Assembly: GCA_029783825.1 (NCBI GenBank)
Contig: JAREIK010014417.1
Span: forward strand, 1,208,001 to 1,272,000
DNA from: Sapria himalayana
Lineage: Eukaryota; Streptophyta; Magnoliopsida; Malpighiales; Rafflesiaceae
Length of the DNA: 64,000 nt
Reading direction: 5' to 3'
The notes beneath the pieces were generated by a model, which saw only the letters and a program-made list of their open reading frames with translations, was not told the DNA's origin and did no database searches. Of the stretch, positions 1 through 13,513 are shown in pieces; position 1 is the stretch's first letter, and each line of letters opens with the position of its first letter. Made by a program: the position numbers and the translations under genes.

Positions 1-1840
1 GAATCCCAACAAGATTTAAGTAATAAACACACATTGAAATAATTATAAATCTAGTTTCTGATCCCTTAATAAAAATGCATAGATATTTAGGTTTATTTAT
101 ATTCTCTATTTCTTGGCATGTATTTTATAAGATGATTATATCAGATGCAATTAGGTTATTTTAATCCATAAAGGATCATCATAACTTGATTGAGTACATT
201 CAATGAGACTTTTGAATTGTTGATTACTTTTGACGAAAGCCAATATATATTGTAACAAACACACATCGAATCCCATGAAGTTGTCGAATAGTAGCTATCC
301 AAGGAAATTCAAAGAGAGACAGGCCGAATATTTTCATTTCTAAAATTATTCATCAATGCATCATTGATAATAACTATGAAAAATTAATAATTCTAACAAT
401 AAGTTTTTATTGAATCATAGATCTTATCTCTAATATTTTTCTTTTGTTTTGTAGTTCAACACCCTAATTCATCATAGATTATATGTCTAAATATTTTTTT
501 TTCTTCCACAAGGAAAACAAGGTATGACCACTTATTTGCTAGATATTTTTCAATACTTTGTTTGGCTAGTATAGAATTAGTAGAAAATAGAAGAAAATAG
601 AAGAAAATAGAGAGATAGGAGAATTCACATTTTTGTTTAATATTCACTACAAATTTTAGAAAAAAAAAGGCATTGACAGATGCAATCCTCAATTCACAAT
701 CATACAAACATCTCACACATATCTTAAGCTCATTAGATTATAATGATTGTGAGTAATTACAAAAAAAAAAAAAAAAAATAGAAACAAAACAAAAAGTTTA
801 AAATTATGATACGTAGATGAATTTTGCAGTAGATTGCGAACTTCTAGAGAGAATGTCTTCTTTTTTCATTCTTTTGCTTGGTCTCATAACATGTCATGAT
901 ATTTGCATAAGACTTTACTAAAATGTAATTATAGAATTGCTTTCACTTCTTTCGTTGCTCCAATTTATTGTTGTTCTTTGAAAACTCTCATTGGTCTATT
1001 TTTTTATTCTTTTCTTATCTTCATGTAATTTCATCACAACCGAAGCTTAGTTAATAAACTTAAAAATCTTCAAAAATATCAAAACACACCACAAAAACTA
1101 TAATTATGTGTGCTAAAGATGTTAATATTCTAATTGAAATAATTAAGAATAATTATTACTCAAAAAGTACATAAATCATAAAAAATTATCATATAAATTT
1201 GTATTTTTTGAGTAATATCACTCCTTACAATCAAAATATTTCTAGTCGCTTTGAAATGAAGAAGAAAAAAGAACAATACTAAAATGTATGTGTGTGTGTG
1301 TGTGTATTTGAGAAATATTTGTAATATAAAGTTAACAAATAAAAGGAAAAAAAGAACAATAGTTTTTAAAAGATCATGTAAAACCTAGATGAAAAGAATT
1401 AATGGGAACATAAGTATGCTCGATAGATGCATACAAGGAATCCCTATTAGGAGTCTCCCACTTCGTAAAAACATAGTGCCACCTTGAGAAATTAAAGACT
1501 TCCTTATAATGTATTCCTATTACACTCCGACAAATATGGGAAGATCAGAAATTCTAATAAAAAAGATAGAATCCATGAAAAAATAATGGATATTTGATTG
1601 CTCGTTTCAATTTCTTCATATGCACTTTCTTCTCAAAGTAAAAGAGTGTTATCTATCATGAAGTGATGAATGGAGAATACACTTGTCCTTTTTAACCGAT
1701 GATAGAGATCATAAATTGTGATACCATTTGCACATACCTCGAGAGGGTAAATGTCATAGTTGTGAGTGTATTTTTTTTCTAATCTTGAAGAAATACAAGA
1801 CAAGAGTTATCACACGTGAGGAGTTTGAGTATGTTTTGAT
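1..1840. other. No gene recognised; AT-rich spacer
   Basis: No reading frame here has recognisable composition or motifs on either strand. The stretch holds an A-run near 760-778 and a short (GT)n run near 1288-1304. It is probably old repeat-derived DNA, but I could not assign it to a family. Confidence 0.5.
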
Positions 1841-3380
1841 ATGGGTTTCATCAATGAGGCATTTGGAATGCCAGGGGTTGTGGATGGCATGACCTTCAAA
1901 ACCTTAAAGACATAATCAAACAACAAGGCCATCTTTAAAACATTGATAGATGGTAAGGTTAGAGAGTTTAATCAAAGAGTGTATATGGGCACTTAGTGAG
2001 GGGTGAATTAATAGAAGAGAGGAATGCTTTATTATATGTTTTATGCTCTATTTTGTAGTTGAGACTCTCCACCTCTCTATCATCATGCAAGATAGGGTGA
2101 TCATACTTTGTGTCATTATGAGAGGCTACAAGATCCATGTGGAAAAGATATTGGAGACATCAATTCTCAACTTCTAAGGAGGGGAATTCTCATGTAAAAT
2201 AATTCACCATTCCTTGATTACGATGCTATGCCGAGTTGAAAAAATCATGATTTTTGAAGATATAGATGAATGATGCACATATATATTTTCCCCTAAGAGT
2301 GGTTGGTATGAAGAGAGAGAAATTGAAGGAGATAAGAAGAAGAAGTTGATTATCGAAAGTGAAGAATTAATCGATATGGGGCAAAAAGTGCCAGCCTTCC
2401 CCAAAACCCACATAGAACAGAAGTAATAGAAAGAATTAGGAAGAAGTTCGATAAAGAATTTCTACTCAAACATGATTTTCCTATGGGTAGACGAGAAAGA
2501 GGCTTTGAAGAAGTCATCAGCTTGTTAAAGAATATGAATGTGGAGGTCGATATCAATGATAGGGAGATTTGATTGAAGATGAAGCTAAAGTCGATACATA
2601 ATTTCTTGGTGATTGAATTGGAGAGAAGAGACAACAAGTAGGAAGAATACGTGAAGAAAAAGAAAGAGAAAGACAAATTGAAGGTAGAGTAGTGCGATAA
2701 ATTATGAGAGATGCATCTAAATAAAAAGTACTTATTTTTGTTTGTCCAAGAAAAATCTAGAATCATATTATAAGATCTTGAAATAGGTAATGAAAAGAGT
2801 GGAGACCAAAATGATTGGAAGTAATGAAGGATTTGGGTAGCTTTATGAGTATCACAAATGAGCGACAAAAGTTCATAAAGAGCAAAATTGTTGAGATAGA
2901 TGGTAACATGATGCATAGAAAAAAATAATGGATAGAAGATAAGATGTATTATGAGAATCAGATGCATATGTACTTTGTATTGAGCTCTTGTGATGACTTA
3001 TTTAACTCAATCAAGAGAAAATAAGATGTATTATGCAATATGATCTCAAAGATGATGGACTGAGTAACAAGCAACAAGGGAGATGAAGGCATTCCATATC
3101 CATGCTTTGATTCGAGCCCTATGGAATGTAATTCTCATCGAAAAATTTTGATACAAACGGTCGATCATACCATTCACCTTCTTTGCCTCATTGATGTAGT
3201 ATGTGATTATGTTCTTTTTATGCTGTTGTATTCTTATTTCTTCTTGATGCTCCAAAAGATTTTAAGAGAAAGAAGAGATTCTTTACTTGAGGATGAACAA
3301 TATTTTTTGTATGAGAGTTTGTTTGAAACTCAATCTACTGATGTTTTCAAGTTATTTCAAAGTATTTTAATGATATGTTA
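1841..3380. other. Coding-like but unidentified decayed stretch
   Basis: Composition is purine-rich on the plus strand between about 2340 and 3060, with Lys/Glu-rich conceptual peptides in changing frames, for example VISLLKNMNVEVDIND near 2515-2565. Frequent stops and frame changes interrupt them. A short plus-strand frame (3121-3381) and minus-strand frames (2350-2967, 3046-3255) exist, but none shows a motif I know. It may be a dead gene or the body of an unrecognised transposon. A link to a LINE endonuclease start near 1866 (WNARG-like) is too weak to claim. Confidence 0.2.
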
Positions 3381-3526
3381 ATATTGAATTTGAGAACAAA
3401 GAGAAATGATTTCATGTTATTGTGATTTTTATAGAATTAGATGAGTAGAAGTAAAGTCAGATTTAGTTTGAGTAGAATTAATGTACTTGGTAGAAAACTA
3501 AATTGATAGGGAAAAAAAGTATTAGA

Positions 3527-3555
3527 AAGTCATGATATTTCCAATATCATGACTT
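3527..3555. repeat. Perfect 13-bp hairpin with 3-nt loop
   Basis: The left arm AAGTCATGATATT is followed by TCC and then the exact reverse complement. The arm carries the ATCATGAC word scattered through the R-family repeats elsewhere in the window, so it is probably part of that family. Confidence 0.85.
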
Positions 3556-3593
3556 GGTTATACTAGTATTGAAAAGTCATGAAAATCTTTGCA

Positions 3594-3627
3594 TCCATTG
3601 ACTCTACCATGTGGTAGAGTCAATGGA
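3594..3627. repeat. Perfect 16-bp inverted repeat with 2-nt spacer
   Basis: The left arm TCCATTGACTCTACCA is followed by TG and then its exact reverse complement. It lies 38 bp downstream of another perfect hairpin. Such a short spacer would extrude easily as a cruciform. I see no nearby coding sequence that it would regulate. Confidence 0.85.
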
Positions 3628-4021
3628 TTATTTTAGCTTTTTATTAGTAAAATTTTAATGCATGTTCATTTATTTTTTAAAATATCTTAAAAAATTATTA
3701 TAATTATAGAATTAATAATTTAATATTTTTAATACAAATATTTAAATTTCATAAATAAAAATTCTAGAAAAATTTTTTGTATAATTTTTTAAAAATTTTA
3801 TAATCATAAAAATTCTTATTTTAGTCTTTATCAATATAATTTTTTTCTCATATTTATATATATTATGAAATTATTTATTTATAATATTCTATATTTATAA
3901 TTATATAAGGAGAATATGTCTTTTATGGATCACTCATCTATATAACATGACATACCTTTAATATACAAAATTACATAAAATATTAAAATAAAAATATATT
4001 AAAAAACAATTAAATCATTAA

Positions 4022-4438
4022 AGATTAGCGATGGAAATTATTCCAAGCTCAAATAGATAGAAAAAAATCCCTAGCTAAATGCATATATTTTGTGATAATT
4101 ATCATTTAAGGAATAATCACTTGTAATTAAATAAAAAATCATAAAAAAAAAGTTTTAGATAATTATTTAGCGACGAATTTTGTCTTGATTTAATTAGTTA
4201 GGGAAAATCAATCGCTAAAGCCGTTGCTATAATTACAGCAATTCTTTGCGCAAAAATCTACGATAATATTAGCTAGGGATAATTTTCAATCGAAAATTTT
4301 CATTACTAATTAATTGCAAATTTTTCATTCAATATAAAATCTAAATCTATTGCTATTCCTTAACTAATCCCTTGCTAATTAGCTAAAGATTTTTCCCTAG
4401 CTAAATTTCCATAGCTAAACTGACATTTTATTGTAGTG
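4022..4438. mobile_element. CACTA-type (En/Spm) transposon end fragment
   Basis: The fragment ends in GTAGTG at 4433-4438, the inverse of the CACTAC terminus of plant CACTA elements. Inward lie repeated subterminal words of the TTAGCGAYGGAAATT and CCCTAGCTAAATTTCC type (4024, 4200, 4390-4420), in both orientations. Subterminal arrays of this kind, with GCGACG-like cores, are known from plant CACTA elements. I could not find the partner CACTA end, and no transposase is present, so this is a non-autonomous or truncated copy. The left limit is approximate. Confidence 0.5.
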
Positions 4439-4439
4439 C

Positions 4440-6190
4440 ACCTAGTTGTCATAATTCTTTCACAATGCAATATTTTCTTCGTAGCTGCAAAATTACAATG
4501 GAGTCACAACTACATTAATTCTAAATTACAATTCCAGTCATGACATTATTTTCATATCATGGCAACAAAGTATCACACTAATATAAGAAGTCATAGTATT
4601 TTCAAACACTGTGACATTAATTCCATAGCAAAAAGTCACTAAATACCAAGCATTTTTTAGCTCTGGAAAATTTTGTCATCATGAATTTATGTTCTAGAAA
4701 ATAATTATCTCAATTATTATATTTTAGTCATCATAATTTTTTGCTCCATAGAGTAAATATCTTAGTTGTAGTTATTATTGTCACTACTACTATTTGTTTT
4801 ATAGAGTAATTATCTTAGTTATAGTATTATTCCCATTGTGACTTTATATTTTAGAAAAGAAATTTATTAGCCATGCCATTATTGCCCCTATGACATTGAG
4901 TTCTAGAAAAGAATTATCTCAGTCATGGAATTACTTTGTTTTCATGACTTTTTCACTCTGGAAAAGATTTAAAGACATGACAAAGTCACAACTTCAAAAT
5001 AAAGTCATGACATTCAGATTAAAGGGTTATACTATAGCTCAATAGGACCCCATTGGTATAAAAGAGGGACTTAGAGATTTTGTTAAAAATAGAAAGGAAT
5101 TCGAATTTAGAGCCAAGAGCATGCAAAACCTTAGGCAACACAAATCCTAACGCTTAATTATAATCAAATTCAAGGTGAACATAAGTAATGATTGATTAAG
5201 AATATAATTTGAGACAAAGATCCTCATGCCAACTATAATTGAAAACCATCAATTCTAAGAGATGAATCATGAAATATCTTACTTGAATTCTTCACTCATG
5301 TTAGGCTAAATAAGGATCTAGAATTAGTTTATTGTATTTGTGCATGGTGATTATAGTTGTTTAATATTTATTTTTGGTAATGTTATGGTTTGAATATTGA
5401 TAGATATAGATATTATTTTGATTAGAGATTTATATTTTCACTCTAACATATATTTACGAGTGTTATCTATGATGGATGGTGATATATAAGTCATGAGGCA
5501 TATTCATGAGATTTGGTCTAAAGGAAGTGAAATCTCTTCTAATCTTATCCCATGAGATGAACCTATACATGGAAATCTTAAATTTATATGTGATTAATTG
5601 ATGTGAGTATGACGCTCATGAAGTCGATTGCACAAACAAATTTATGACCATTTCTATTATGTATATTTTAGAAGAATCGACCTTAAATTAATGTGAAAAT
5701 TATATAGTACATCTAACATATGGATTTCACCATAGTGTAAGAACTAATGTGTCAAATGTGATGAATAATAAAATGTAAGTCATAGGAGAGATGCATTTTT
5801 AGGTATTTCATAAGATGGTGATAGCCCTATAAATTATTTACTCCTGTATGATTTCTATATGTGAAATTCAAAAGATGATATATATTAATCGACATGAGTA
5901 TGATGCTTATGAAGTCAAAATCATATCATTTCACATCTTTAATAATATTAGAGGTCAGAGAATATAAATACATACTCAAAGTAGTTGTCAAGGGTAGTTG
6001 ATATATTTCCTAAAATGAGTATATGTATGAATCACTCATTTTTTTTGATAAGTAATAACTATGTATGAATGACTATTGAATGGAATAAATATGGTTTTGC
6101 TAGTAAAATACCAAAGATACAACTATTAGAAAATCATACTTGATAGTGACAATCCAAGGGTGATAACCACTGTGTAAGCAAAAAGGGCAA
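4440..6190 (+). repeat. R-family repeat, copy 1
   Basis: The first part (4440-5030) is studded with near-copies of the word RTCATGACWTT, with alternating A/T-rich spacers. A later part (5330-6190) carries phrases such as GGTGATAACCACTGTGT near 6160 and GATGGATGGTGATATATAAG near 5470. The same phrases recur at 28.1-29.2, 36.0-38.0 and 38.0-39.6 kb. No open frame or terminal motif was recognised, so the class is unknown. Limits are approximate. Confidence 0.5.
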
Positions 6191-7980
6191 TGATACAATT
6201 CCACACCAATCTGCTCTTCATCTAAAAATTGAGCATACCATCCCAATACTAATAAAAAACTTTTCATACATAAGAAAGTTCACAAATATATCTACTCGAC
6301 TAGAATAATAATTAGTTCACAATTGGTTATTCAAACTACTCACACAATTAATGCAGGTTTGATATATAAATTTATGTTCATTTTTATTACTCAGATGACT
6401 CATATACTTGTTGATATTTATTTGACGAAATCAATCACCTAAGAACCTATTGGGATTGTATGGCAAATGATATGTTTTAGCACCATGAAAAGTCACACTA
6501 TTTACGTAATATTTATCTTGACAATATGTTGCATTGTATTAAACTATGTTGTTTAGTTTTGTTGAATCTATAAATTGTGAGAGTGATTTTTTTTTTTTTT
6601 TGTGAGCAGTGCAAGTGTATATTATTTACCTAATTTGTGATAGTGTGGTGTGTATTATGTGTTGTGAATGTATTTATAATGTGAGTGTCGAGTAGGTTGA
6701 TATCTTCATAATGTACACAATCCAATTGTATAGTTTATTTGCATTTGCATATTTGTGCTTTGGTTAATCTTTTTTTTGTTGTGAAATGGGTTTTTTATCA
6801 TCATAATTTTCCTTGATCCTCATAACCATATTGCATAAGATATGTGAAAAAAAAAAAAATACTTCAAAAACAAATCCTTCGGTCTATTGGTGTGTGTTTT
6901 TTTTTTTATCATCATCCTTTCGTCTCTCCAATCCAATGCTACCTATTTCTTTCTCGTTTTGCGGTTCTATCTCTCCAACTTTAGATTCTGGTTTTATTCC
7001 TTTCTTGCTTATCATTTTTCTGCTACAATTCAACACGCAGTTACCATGAATGGTACAAAATTTTCTGATTGTCACTATTATGCGGGAGCAGAGCCTCTCA
7101 ACTTTCTTTTTCGACAAAGAAAACAACCTCGAAGGCTCCCCTTCCCTCATTGAGTTGTTGTGATGACGGCGACACTAGTTTCTTTATTTTCGAATAAAAT
7201 CAATCTCTTGATCATGACTGTACACGACTTCTCTTGTTGGTTATTTCCTTTTTTTTCTTCCATCCCATTCTCTTTTGGCGTTCCAAAAACATGTTTAATG
7301 GCCTGCCAGTGAGTCTCGACGAAGACGATGAAACATTGAATTGAACATGGTCCTGATGATCTCTTCAGATTATCTAATGGGTCTCTCACGTGATGACCTG
7401 TCGCAATATTTAGGTTTAATTTGAATAAGTTTAATATATTAAAATTAATGATATCTATGAAATTGGTGTTTTTAAGACTTAAGTGGGAAAAAAATGCAAG
7501 ACTTTTCATGTTTTTAAAAGGTTTAGCTCATTCTTATTGCCAAATTATTTGCAATTTTATAAGTTATAATGCAATTAAAATACCATGCATTCACATATGA
7601 TATTACGTTAGTTAAAAAAAAAATGGATAGATATGTTTGCTTGCAAAAAAAAAAAAAAAAAAAAAAAAACTAAAATTGAGGACCCATACAAAAAAAAAAA
7701 CACTATTTTATTAGCTATAATATTATATTTTGTCATAATAAAACTTTCTTTAAATTAAATCATCTTATCTAAAGATTCCCACAAAATCTTATTAATTTTT
7801 GCAAACTTAATTCTCATTAGTTCTCAAAATAATCAAATGATAATTATTGGATTTCAAAAGAAGATCATCTGCTAGTATATTTATATTATTCTTACTTTCA
7901 TATGATATATAATAGAAAATTTGAAGTCTTTCTTGGATATATAGTGATTACTAATTCTATTGACTTATATGGGTCAAATT
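6191..7980. other. No gene established; slightly GC-richer island at 6.88-7.42 kb
   Basis: Between about 6880 and 7420 the base composition is noticeably richer in G and C than its surroundings. Overlapping frames are open there, including a minus-strand frame (7147-7509) and a plus frame (6887-7153). None has a motif I recognise, and no splice structure is convincing. An A-run lies at about 7646-7669. It could be an exon remnant or repeat DNA. Confidence 0.25.
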
Positions 7981-7989
7981 CAACACCAA

Positions 7990-8400
7990 GATCTGGCTCA
8001 GAGAGTAAGTGAGAGAGAGATAGAGAAACATGGATTGAGAGAGAGAGAGAGAGAGAGAAACATGGATTGATAGAGAGAGAGAGATAGAGAAATAGGGGGA
8101 GAGAGAGATATATAGAGAGAGATTGAGAGAGAGATAGAGAGATAGAGAGAGAGAGAGAGATAGAGATGGGAGGGAGGGAGAGAGATAGATAGAGAGAGAA
8201 AAATTGAGAGAGAGAGATAGACAGAGAGAGAGAGATGTATATATATATATATATATATATAAAGAGAGAGAGAACTAGATAGATAGAGAAAAATATATAG
8301 ATAGATAGAAGTAGGTAGATAAATAGATAGATATATAAATAGATATAGGTAGATAAATAAATAAATAAAAACAAAGATAAATAGATAGATAAATTAATCA
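7990..8400. repeat. Compound GA / GATA microsatellite
   Basis: The run is GAGAGA and TAGATAGA, with a short (TA)n stretch at 8227-8260. A near-repeated phrase containing AAACATGGATTGA occurs at about 8027 and 8058, so there is local duplication above the dinucleotide level. Open frames across it are simple-sequence artefacts rich in Ser/Leu/Tyr/Ile. Confidence 0.9.
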
Positions 8401-10188
8401 TAATAAAATTATATCATAATAAAATTATGATATATAATAAAATAGATAGAGAAAAATATATCATAGTTGAACAAATTAATCATTATAAAATTATAATATC
8501 ATATTTTCATAAATAATACTAAGCTGAAAAAATGGACAATTATGTTTGCATGCTAGAATAAAAAAAATAACCCTAGGGTTAAGGCTACACATTGTACAAC
8601 ATAATTTTATTCATTATAATATTACAAGTTACATTTCTTGAAAAAAATCGACAATTTATGCATATTATCAAATTATACATTTAAAATAATTAGAAAAACT
8701 TTAAAACTATAAAAAAATATACAATTATAATCATTGTAAAAAATATAAAATGTATACAAATACAAAATTACAATCAAGATTTAAAAATTAAAATCATAAA
8801 TGTAAAAAAATTATGAAATAATTATAAAAATATGAACTTAATTTAAAAGCATACAACTATAAACTAAGCAATTATGATATTATAAAATACAAACATTTAT
8901 AAAATATAAAATATATAAATATAAAAAATATTTCTAAGAATTACAATGTTATCAAAATTATAAAAATTATAAAAAGAAGAAATAATTGAAAATCATAAAA
9001 TTTAAAAAAATATATTTTTAAATTATCCAATTATAAAATATTATAAAAATATAAAACATAACAATCTAGATTCAAAAAAAGATAAAAAGATAAATTATTA
9101 AATCCATGAAAATTATCAAAATAATGTTATCTAAACTACTAAAAAAAATATCATTTTTCAAGGATAATTATGTCAACTAATATTAACTAGCCAAACTAAA
9201 TAATTCCCAATAATGATACTAAAAACTTATTATAACTTTATTATACTATCTAATTTTATTAATTTGACAATGTCTTAAAAGTTTATTAGCGAAGATATCT
9301 CATTAACAAAGATATGTAAGTATAAATTTAATATAAGTTATTAATAATACTTTCATCCAGATATCAATCTTTTAGGAATTATATTAGTAGTTTAGTTAAC
9401 TAATAGTGATACAACACAATTCTAGTAGATGAGATATTTATGAGTTTTGGTATGACTCTTATATCCTAGGGTTTATCAATTTGATTCATATGAAATATAT
9501 GCAAATAATTTAATTTATATTGGGTTTACAAATAGAATTAAGATTAATTTATCATAAAATGCTCATTTTTCCTAATGAAATATAATGTAGTTATTACCAT
9601 TGAGTCCATCTCAATGGTCCAATGGTCATTACTCCTTGTCTTTTGGAAATTCTGCAATGACTATCAACATTCTCCAGTCCCTTCCTTAGTTGACTAACAC
9701 CCTCTAGCACTTGCCATTATATATGTAAGTTGCATTTTTTTTTTCACTTCCTTTCATCTAAAGTTCTCTTTCTTCTTGTTTTCACCTATATGAAGTAACA
9801 TTTCAAGATCATTATGTAGAGAATTTGTAATTTTTTAATATGTGAAATATAGAAAAATTTACATAAAGAGTTTGATGAACATGAGAATTTGTATTTTCAC
9901 CTAGCTATTGCTTAAGTGGATAATAAAGCAATAGCTGGTGTTGGTGAAAATCTAGAAATCATGAAACTAATAGTTATTCCATCAAGTAGCTCAATTTTGT
10001 GGTAATTAGTGAAAGAATTACTATTAAAACATATATGCTCAAAAATATGTTAACAGTAAATATTATAATATATTTTTAAAATAGAAATTATGTGTAGGGC
10101 ATGTCATATATATATATATATGCAACATGAAATTGAAAATGCAAAACAAAAACAATGCAAAATTAACAAATATGACTTAGTTATACAT
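8401..10188. other. No gene recognised; AT-rich spacer
   Basis: The stretch is mostly ATAAAA-type low-complexity sequence to about 9150. An imperfect hairpin lies at 9893-9952: TAGCTATTGCTT is followed about 12 nt later by AAGCAATAGCT, with flanking TTTTCACC / GGTGAAAA arms. No coding region is supported. Confidence 0.5.
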
Positions 10189-10395
10189 TTTATCATTATA
10201 TAATACTAAGTGTAGAATCTTTACGTTGCTTAATATAAATAACTAATTTATTAAAAAATTATTGAGGTTTCCTTTTATGAGGATTTTTCCATAGTAAACA
10301 ACCAATCTAAGAAAACATAACCTTGCATTTTGCAATCAAATTCTAGAACATCAACCTTCACATCCCCATTACATACTCATGGATGTCTTATTTTT
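10189..10395 (+). repeat. Direct repeat A, copy 1
   Basis: This is about 200 bp matching 14617-14836 in the same orientation. It includes the shared phrases TTGCATTTTGCAATCAAATT and TACTCATGGATGTCTT. It lies directly outside the 5' LTR of the copia element, while copy 2 lies directly outside the 3' LTR. It is far longer than a target-site duplication (about 5 bp for copia). Confidence 0.75.
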
Positions 10396-10405
10396 CATAG
10401 CAAAA

Positions 10406-11691
10406 TATTATGTATTTGGTTTGTTAGTTTTTCTTTTTGGTTAGTTTCAATATTTAAATGAGGGTGGGTGCTCTCATTTAAAACGAATCTATTTCAATCA
10501 AAAAAATGGTCAATTTTTTGTGTTTATAAAAATGTGTGGGCATTGAGAATGATGCTGGACAAAACTTATGCTAAAATGAAAAATGAGGAGTCTGAAATCT
10601 GAGGAACCACATGGCCAATTAGTGAAAATAGGAGAAATCCCAAATGAGGTTTTTCGCAGAGGGTTTTTATCTCATGGTTCATGTTTGCGTGAACTTTGTG
10701 AAACATTGGATAATTTTCATATTTAATAAATATATGAAATGTGCATTTTTGTGAAGAGAGAGTGCACGTGATCATGACGAAGACTTCCATGGGGACATGT
10801 AGTGCAAGTGAATTTGCATGTGTAGTTCATGGCGTGAACAATGAACAGAGCATTCCTTATGTGAAGAAAGTATGTTTTTCTTTTTTATTTATTATGTGAA
10901 TTCTATGCTTGTTAGGTGCATGAAAAAAAAGGAAGGGAATTGGCAATACTTGGATTCTCATTTTCATGTGTGCTAGTGTTGAGAAAAAAAAAAGAATTAT
11001 TCTTATTTTTATTTGACACAATAATTTAGATACTTTTCTGAAGCTTTTATTAAATATTACAGAACTAATTATAAGTTTTAGTAATATTTAATAAATATAG
11101 TTTTATTTTCTATTTATGTTTACGAGAGTACTGGATTCAAGTGAAGTTTGTGCTAGTCACTATGGAGTTCGTCTGGTATTTTGAAGAAATTGTGAATATA
11201 CTATGCTCATGTTGTATTTATGTTATACTTACATTATGCTCATGTTGTAATATGAGTACTTGAATTTCTTCTAAGATATCGGGTCTAAAATTTAAAAAAC
11301 TATTCTACAAGTATTTTCAAATATTTTATATTTTGTCTAATCTGTAATAATTTAGATAATAAGACTTTGTTTGTATATAAATATTCTACTAATTTTGGGG
11401 ACACAATATTTATTGTGATTGTGTATTATTTATGATAGTTTTTTTATACTTTACCGCATAAGCAAAGAAGCATAAATATATATATTTCAAATAGTTTGAA
11501 ATATATTTATTTACATAGCTTGATAAAACATTTTGATAACTCAAAAAATTATTTTTTCCAATGTGCTATTTGGTTAACATTTTATAACAATTTTAAGAAG
11601 ATCAAAAACACTAAATAGATCTAAAAGTTAGATCGAGGTTTTGTTCCATAAATATTATTAATTTTTAGGTTGTATATCCGATTAGTCCCCA
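10406..11691 (+). repeat. 5' LTR of copia relic 1
   Basis: This is about 1.29 kb aligning collinearly with 13548-14616. Shared anchors include TATTATGTATTTGGTTTGTT, AAAATAGGAGAAATCCCA and the GTGCACGTGAT region. Relative to the 3' copy it lacks the first ~34 bp, including the TGTTAGGTC start, so its outer edge is truncated. A degenerate primer-binding-like sequence (TGGTGATATAAGAG, compare TGGTATCAGAGC) follows at 11693. Confidence 0.75.
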
Positions 11692-11829
11692 ATGGTGATA
11701 TAAGAGGGAAGGTTTCTTTTGGTAGTTTTGTTTTTTTTTTTCCATAAGTTAAATTATTTTTTTAACATAGATGAAGAAAATAATTCACTTGTTATGATTA
11801 TATTGGAATCCTCCGACTATTCCACCTAG

Positions 11830-12480
11830 AAAATAAAAATGATGGATCTTCTAATGATGAGGAATATGCTTGAACTAATTCTCGTTAATTTGAAGCCGGA
11901 AAGTATGGATGAGACCAAGTGAAAAAAGTTACATTATATTACCTACGTTATAATCTGACTATGAGCTGGAAAGAAGACTATTTATCATATCTCAATTATT
12001 GTAAAAGTTAATGAGATGTGATACTTTAGAATCGATATATGAGAAAATTACATTGAGAAATTAAACCCTGAGATCTCGGTGATTGGTTAAGATGCAATAT
12101 CAAGATAGAACTGATATGGATGCTCATTTAAGTCTTTTTCAATCATTAATTAATCAATTAGTATCTACGAAAATAGTACTAGATGTTGAGGTTCAAATAT
12201 CTTTGCTTTTTTAGCTCACTTTAAGAGAGTTGGGAAATACTTGTAATCTCTTTAAGTGCCTTGGCTCTAAATAATATACTTACCATGATGGAGGGAAAAA
12301 ATGAATTCTCTAGATATTCTCATATCTAAGAAACATAAAATGAGAAGTATATTGAGCTGAAAACTCATACTCGAATGGGGAAGTGATAGTTCTCTCAAAG
12401 GAAAGTTCATAGTTAAATATTATTAATGTAATAAAGTAGGACATTTTAAGAGGAACTATCACAAGTAGAAAAAATTTCAT
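11830..12480 (+). pseudogene. Copia gag relic (copia 1)
   Basis: Conceptual translation near 12105-12230 reads MQYQDRTDMDAHLSLFQSLI and then NQLVSTKIVLDVEVQISLLF, the typical helical UBN2-type gag of plant copia elements. A degenerate zinc knuckle follows near 12420-12470 (YCNKVGHFKRNYH), with two of its cysteines replaced by Tyr. In-frame stops and frameshifts are present throughout. The product would have been the nucleocapsid/capsid polyprotein. Confidence 0.7.
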
Positions 12481-12501
12481 GAGGAGCATAAAAAAAGAGT
12501 T

Positions 12502-12762
12502 GTGATCAAAAGGATGTATAATAATTTTATCACAGAATGTGATGTTGCTTTTTTGGGCAATAATATACTATATGATAAAATTAATTGGAAAAGTGATTGT
12601 ATAGCAGATTCGGCTGCAACCTTACTCATCATGCCAAACCAACTTGTTTGTGATTTTTTTATCCGGGGACTATGGAATAATCTGGATGGGAAAGGCAATA
12701 GAATAACTTTGAAAATATTAGGCATCGATGATGTTTATCTGGAAAGAAACATAAGATACTAA
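12502..12762 (+). pseudogene. Copia protease relic (copia 1)
   Basis: The 86-residue open frame carries WKSDCIADSAATLLIMPN. This aligns with the aspartic protease active site of plant copia elements (usually W-x-x-DSGAT-x-H); the active-site DSGA has become DSAA. The frame then runs into sequence with no integrase. An open fragment at 13051-13278 continues the internal region but has no motif I can assign. Non-functional. Confidence 0.65.
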
Positions 12763-13513
12763 ATATTTCCTAGAGATGTCTAATATAGTTTAGAGGTTCG
12801 GATGAACCTAGTGTCCATAAAAATATTGGATAGCACGAGTCATGTGGGAAAGTTCGAAAAGAATCAATAGGACTTATCTAAAAGATCACTGATTATAGCG
12901 AGGGGTAGAAGGGTAAATTTCTTTTATATTATCCAAGCTCGGGCTAACTCATATCAAATAAATGCTGGGTAGGAAAATACTTGTATTTGCTCTGAGCTGC
13001 ATTAGTTTGAGTATGTTAGTATGAATAATACACTTTCCCTAGAAAAATAATTGATATTTGATATTCAACAACCACCTAGTGATGGTAGGACTAATGACAT
13101 TACTAGAAAAAATCATAATGCTGTAAAACTTCATTCGAGGAGATCAAAAGTGATCAATCTAGACTTTTCTAGTACTTGTTCCAAGATAAACAAAAATATA
13201 GAAGGAATCACTAGTCTCATGACGTTTACGTTAGTGTCTTCTATGGATCACGTTGATAAAAGGACGCTTATGAGTTGAAAGTTAATGATAATATTTTTAT
13301 TCCAGCTGTTCTCAGGGATCAGTTGGATCAAGTGAGAGCTGGTGGTTTGAAGAAAAAAGTTTAGTTTTCATGATGTTAAAATTTTTGGAAAACTTTTTCT
13401 CATTTAAGGAATGAGAAATGATTTTGTAATCTAAAGAATTTCCTACAACTTGCATGAACTAAGCCTAAACCAAGAACCTATCTCGGACTATCCAAATAGG
13501 ACAGAGGGAAAGA

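Noticed and set aside
7898..8401. Minus-strand 167-residue frame rich in Ser/Leu/Ile/Tyr
   Set aside because: It is a translation of a GA/GATA microsatellite, not a protein gene.
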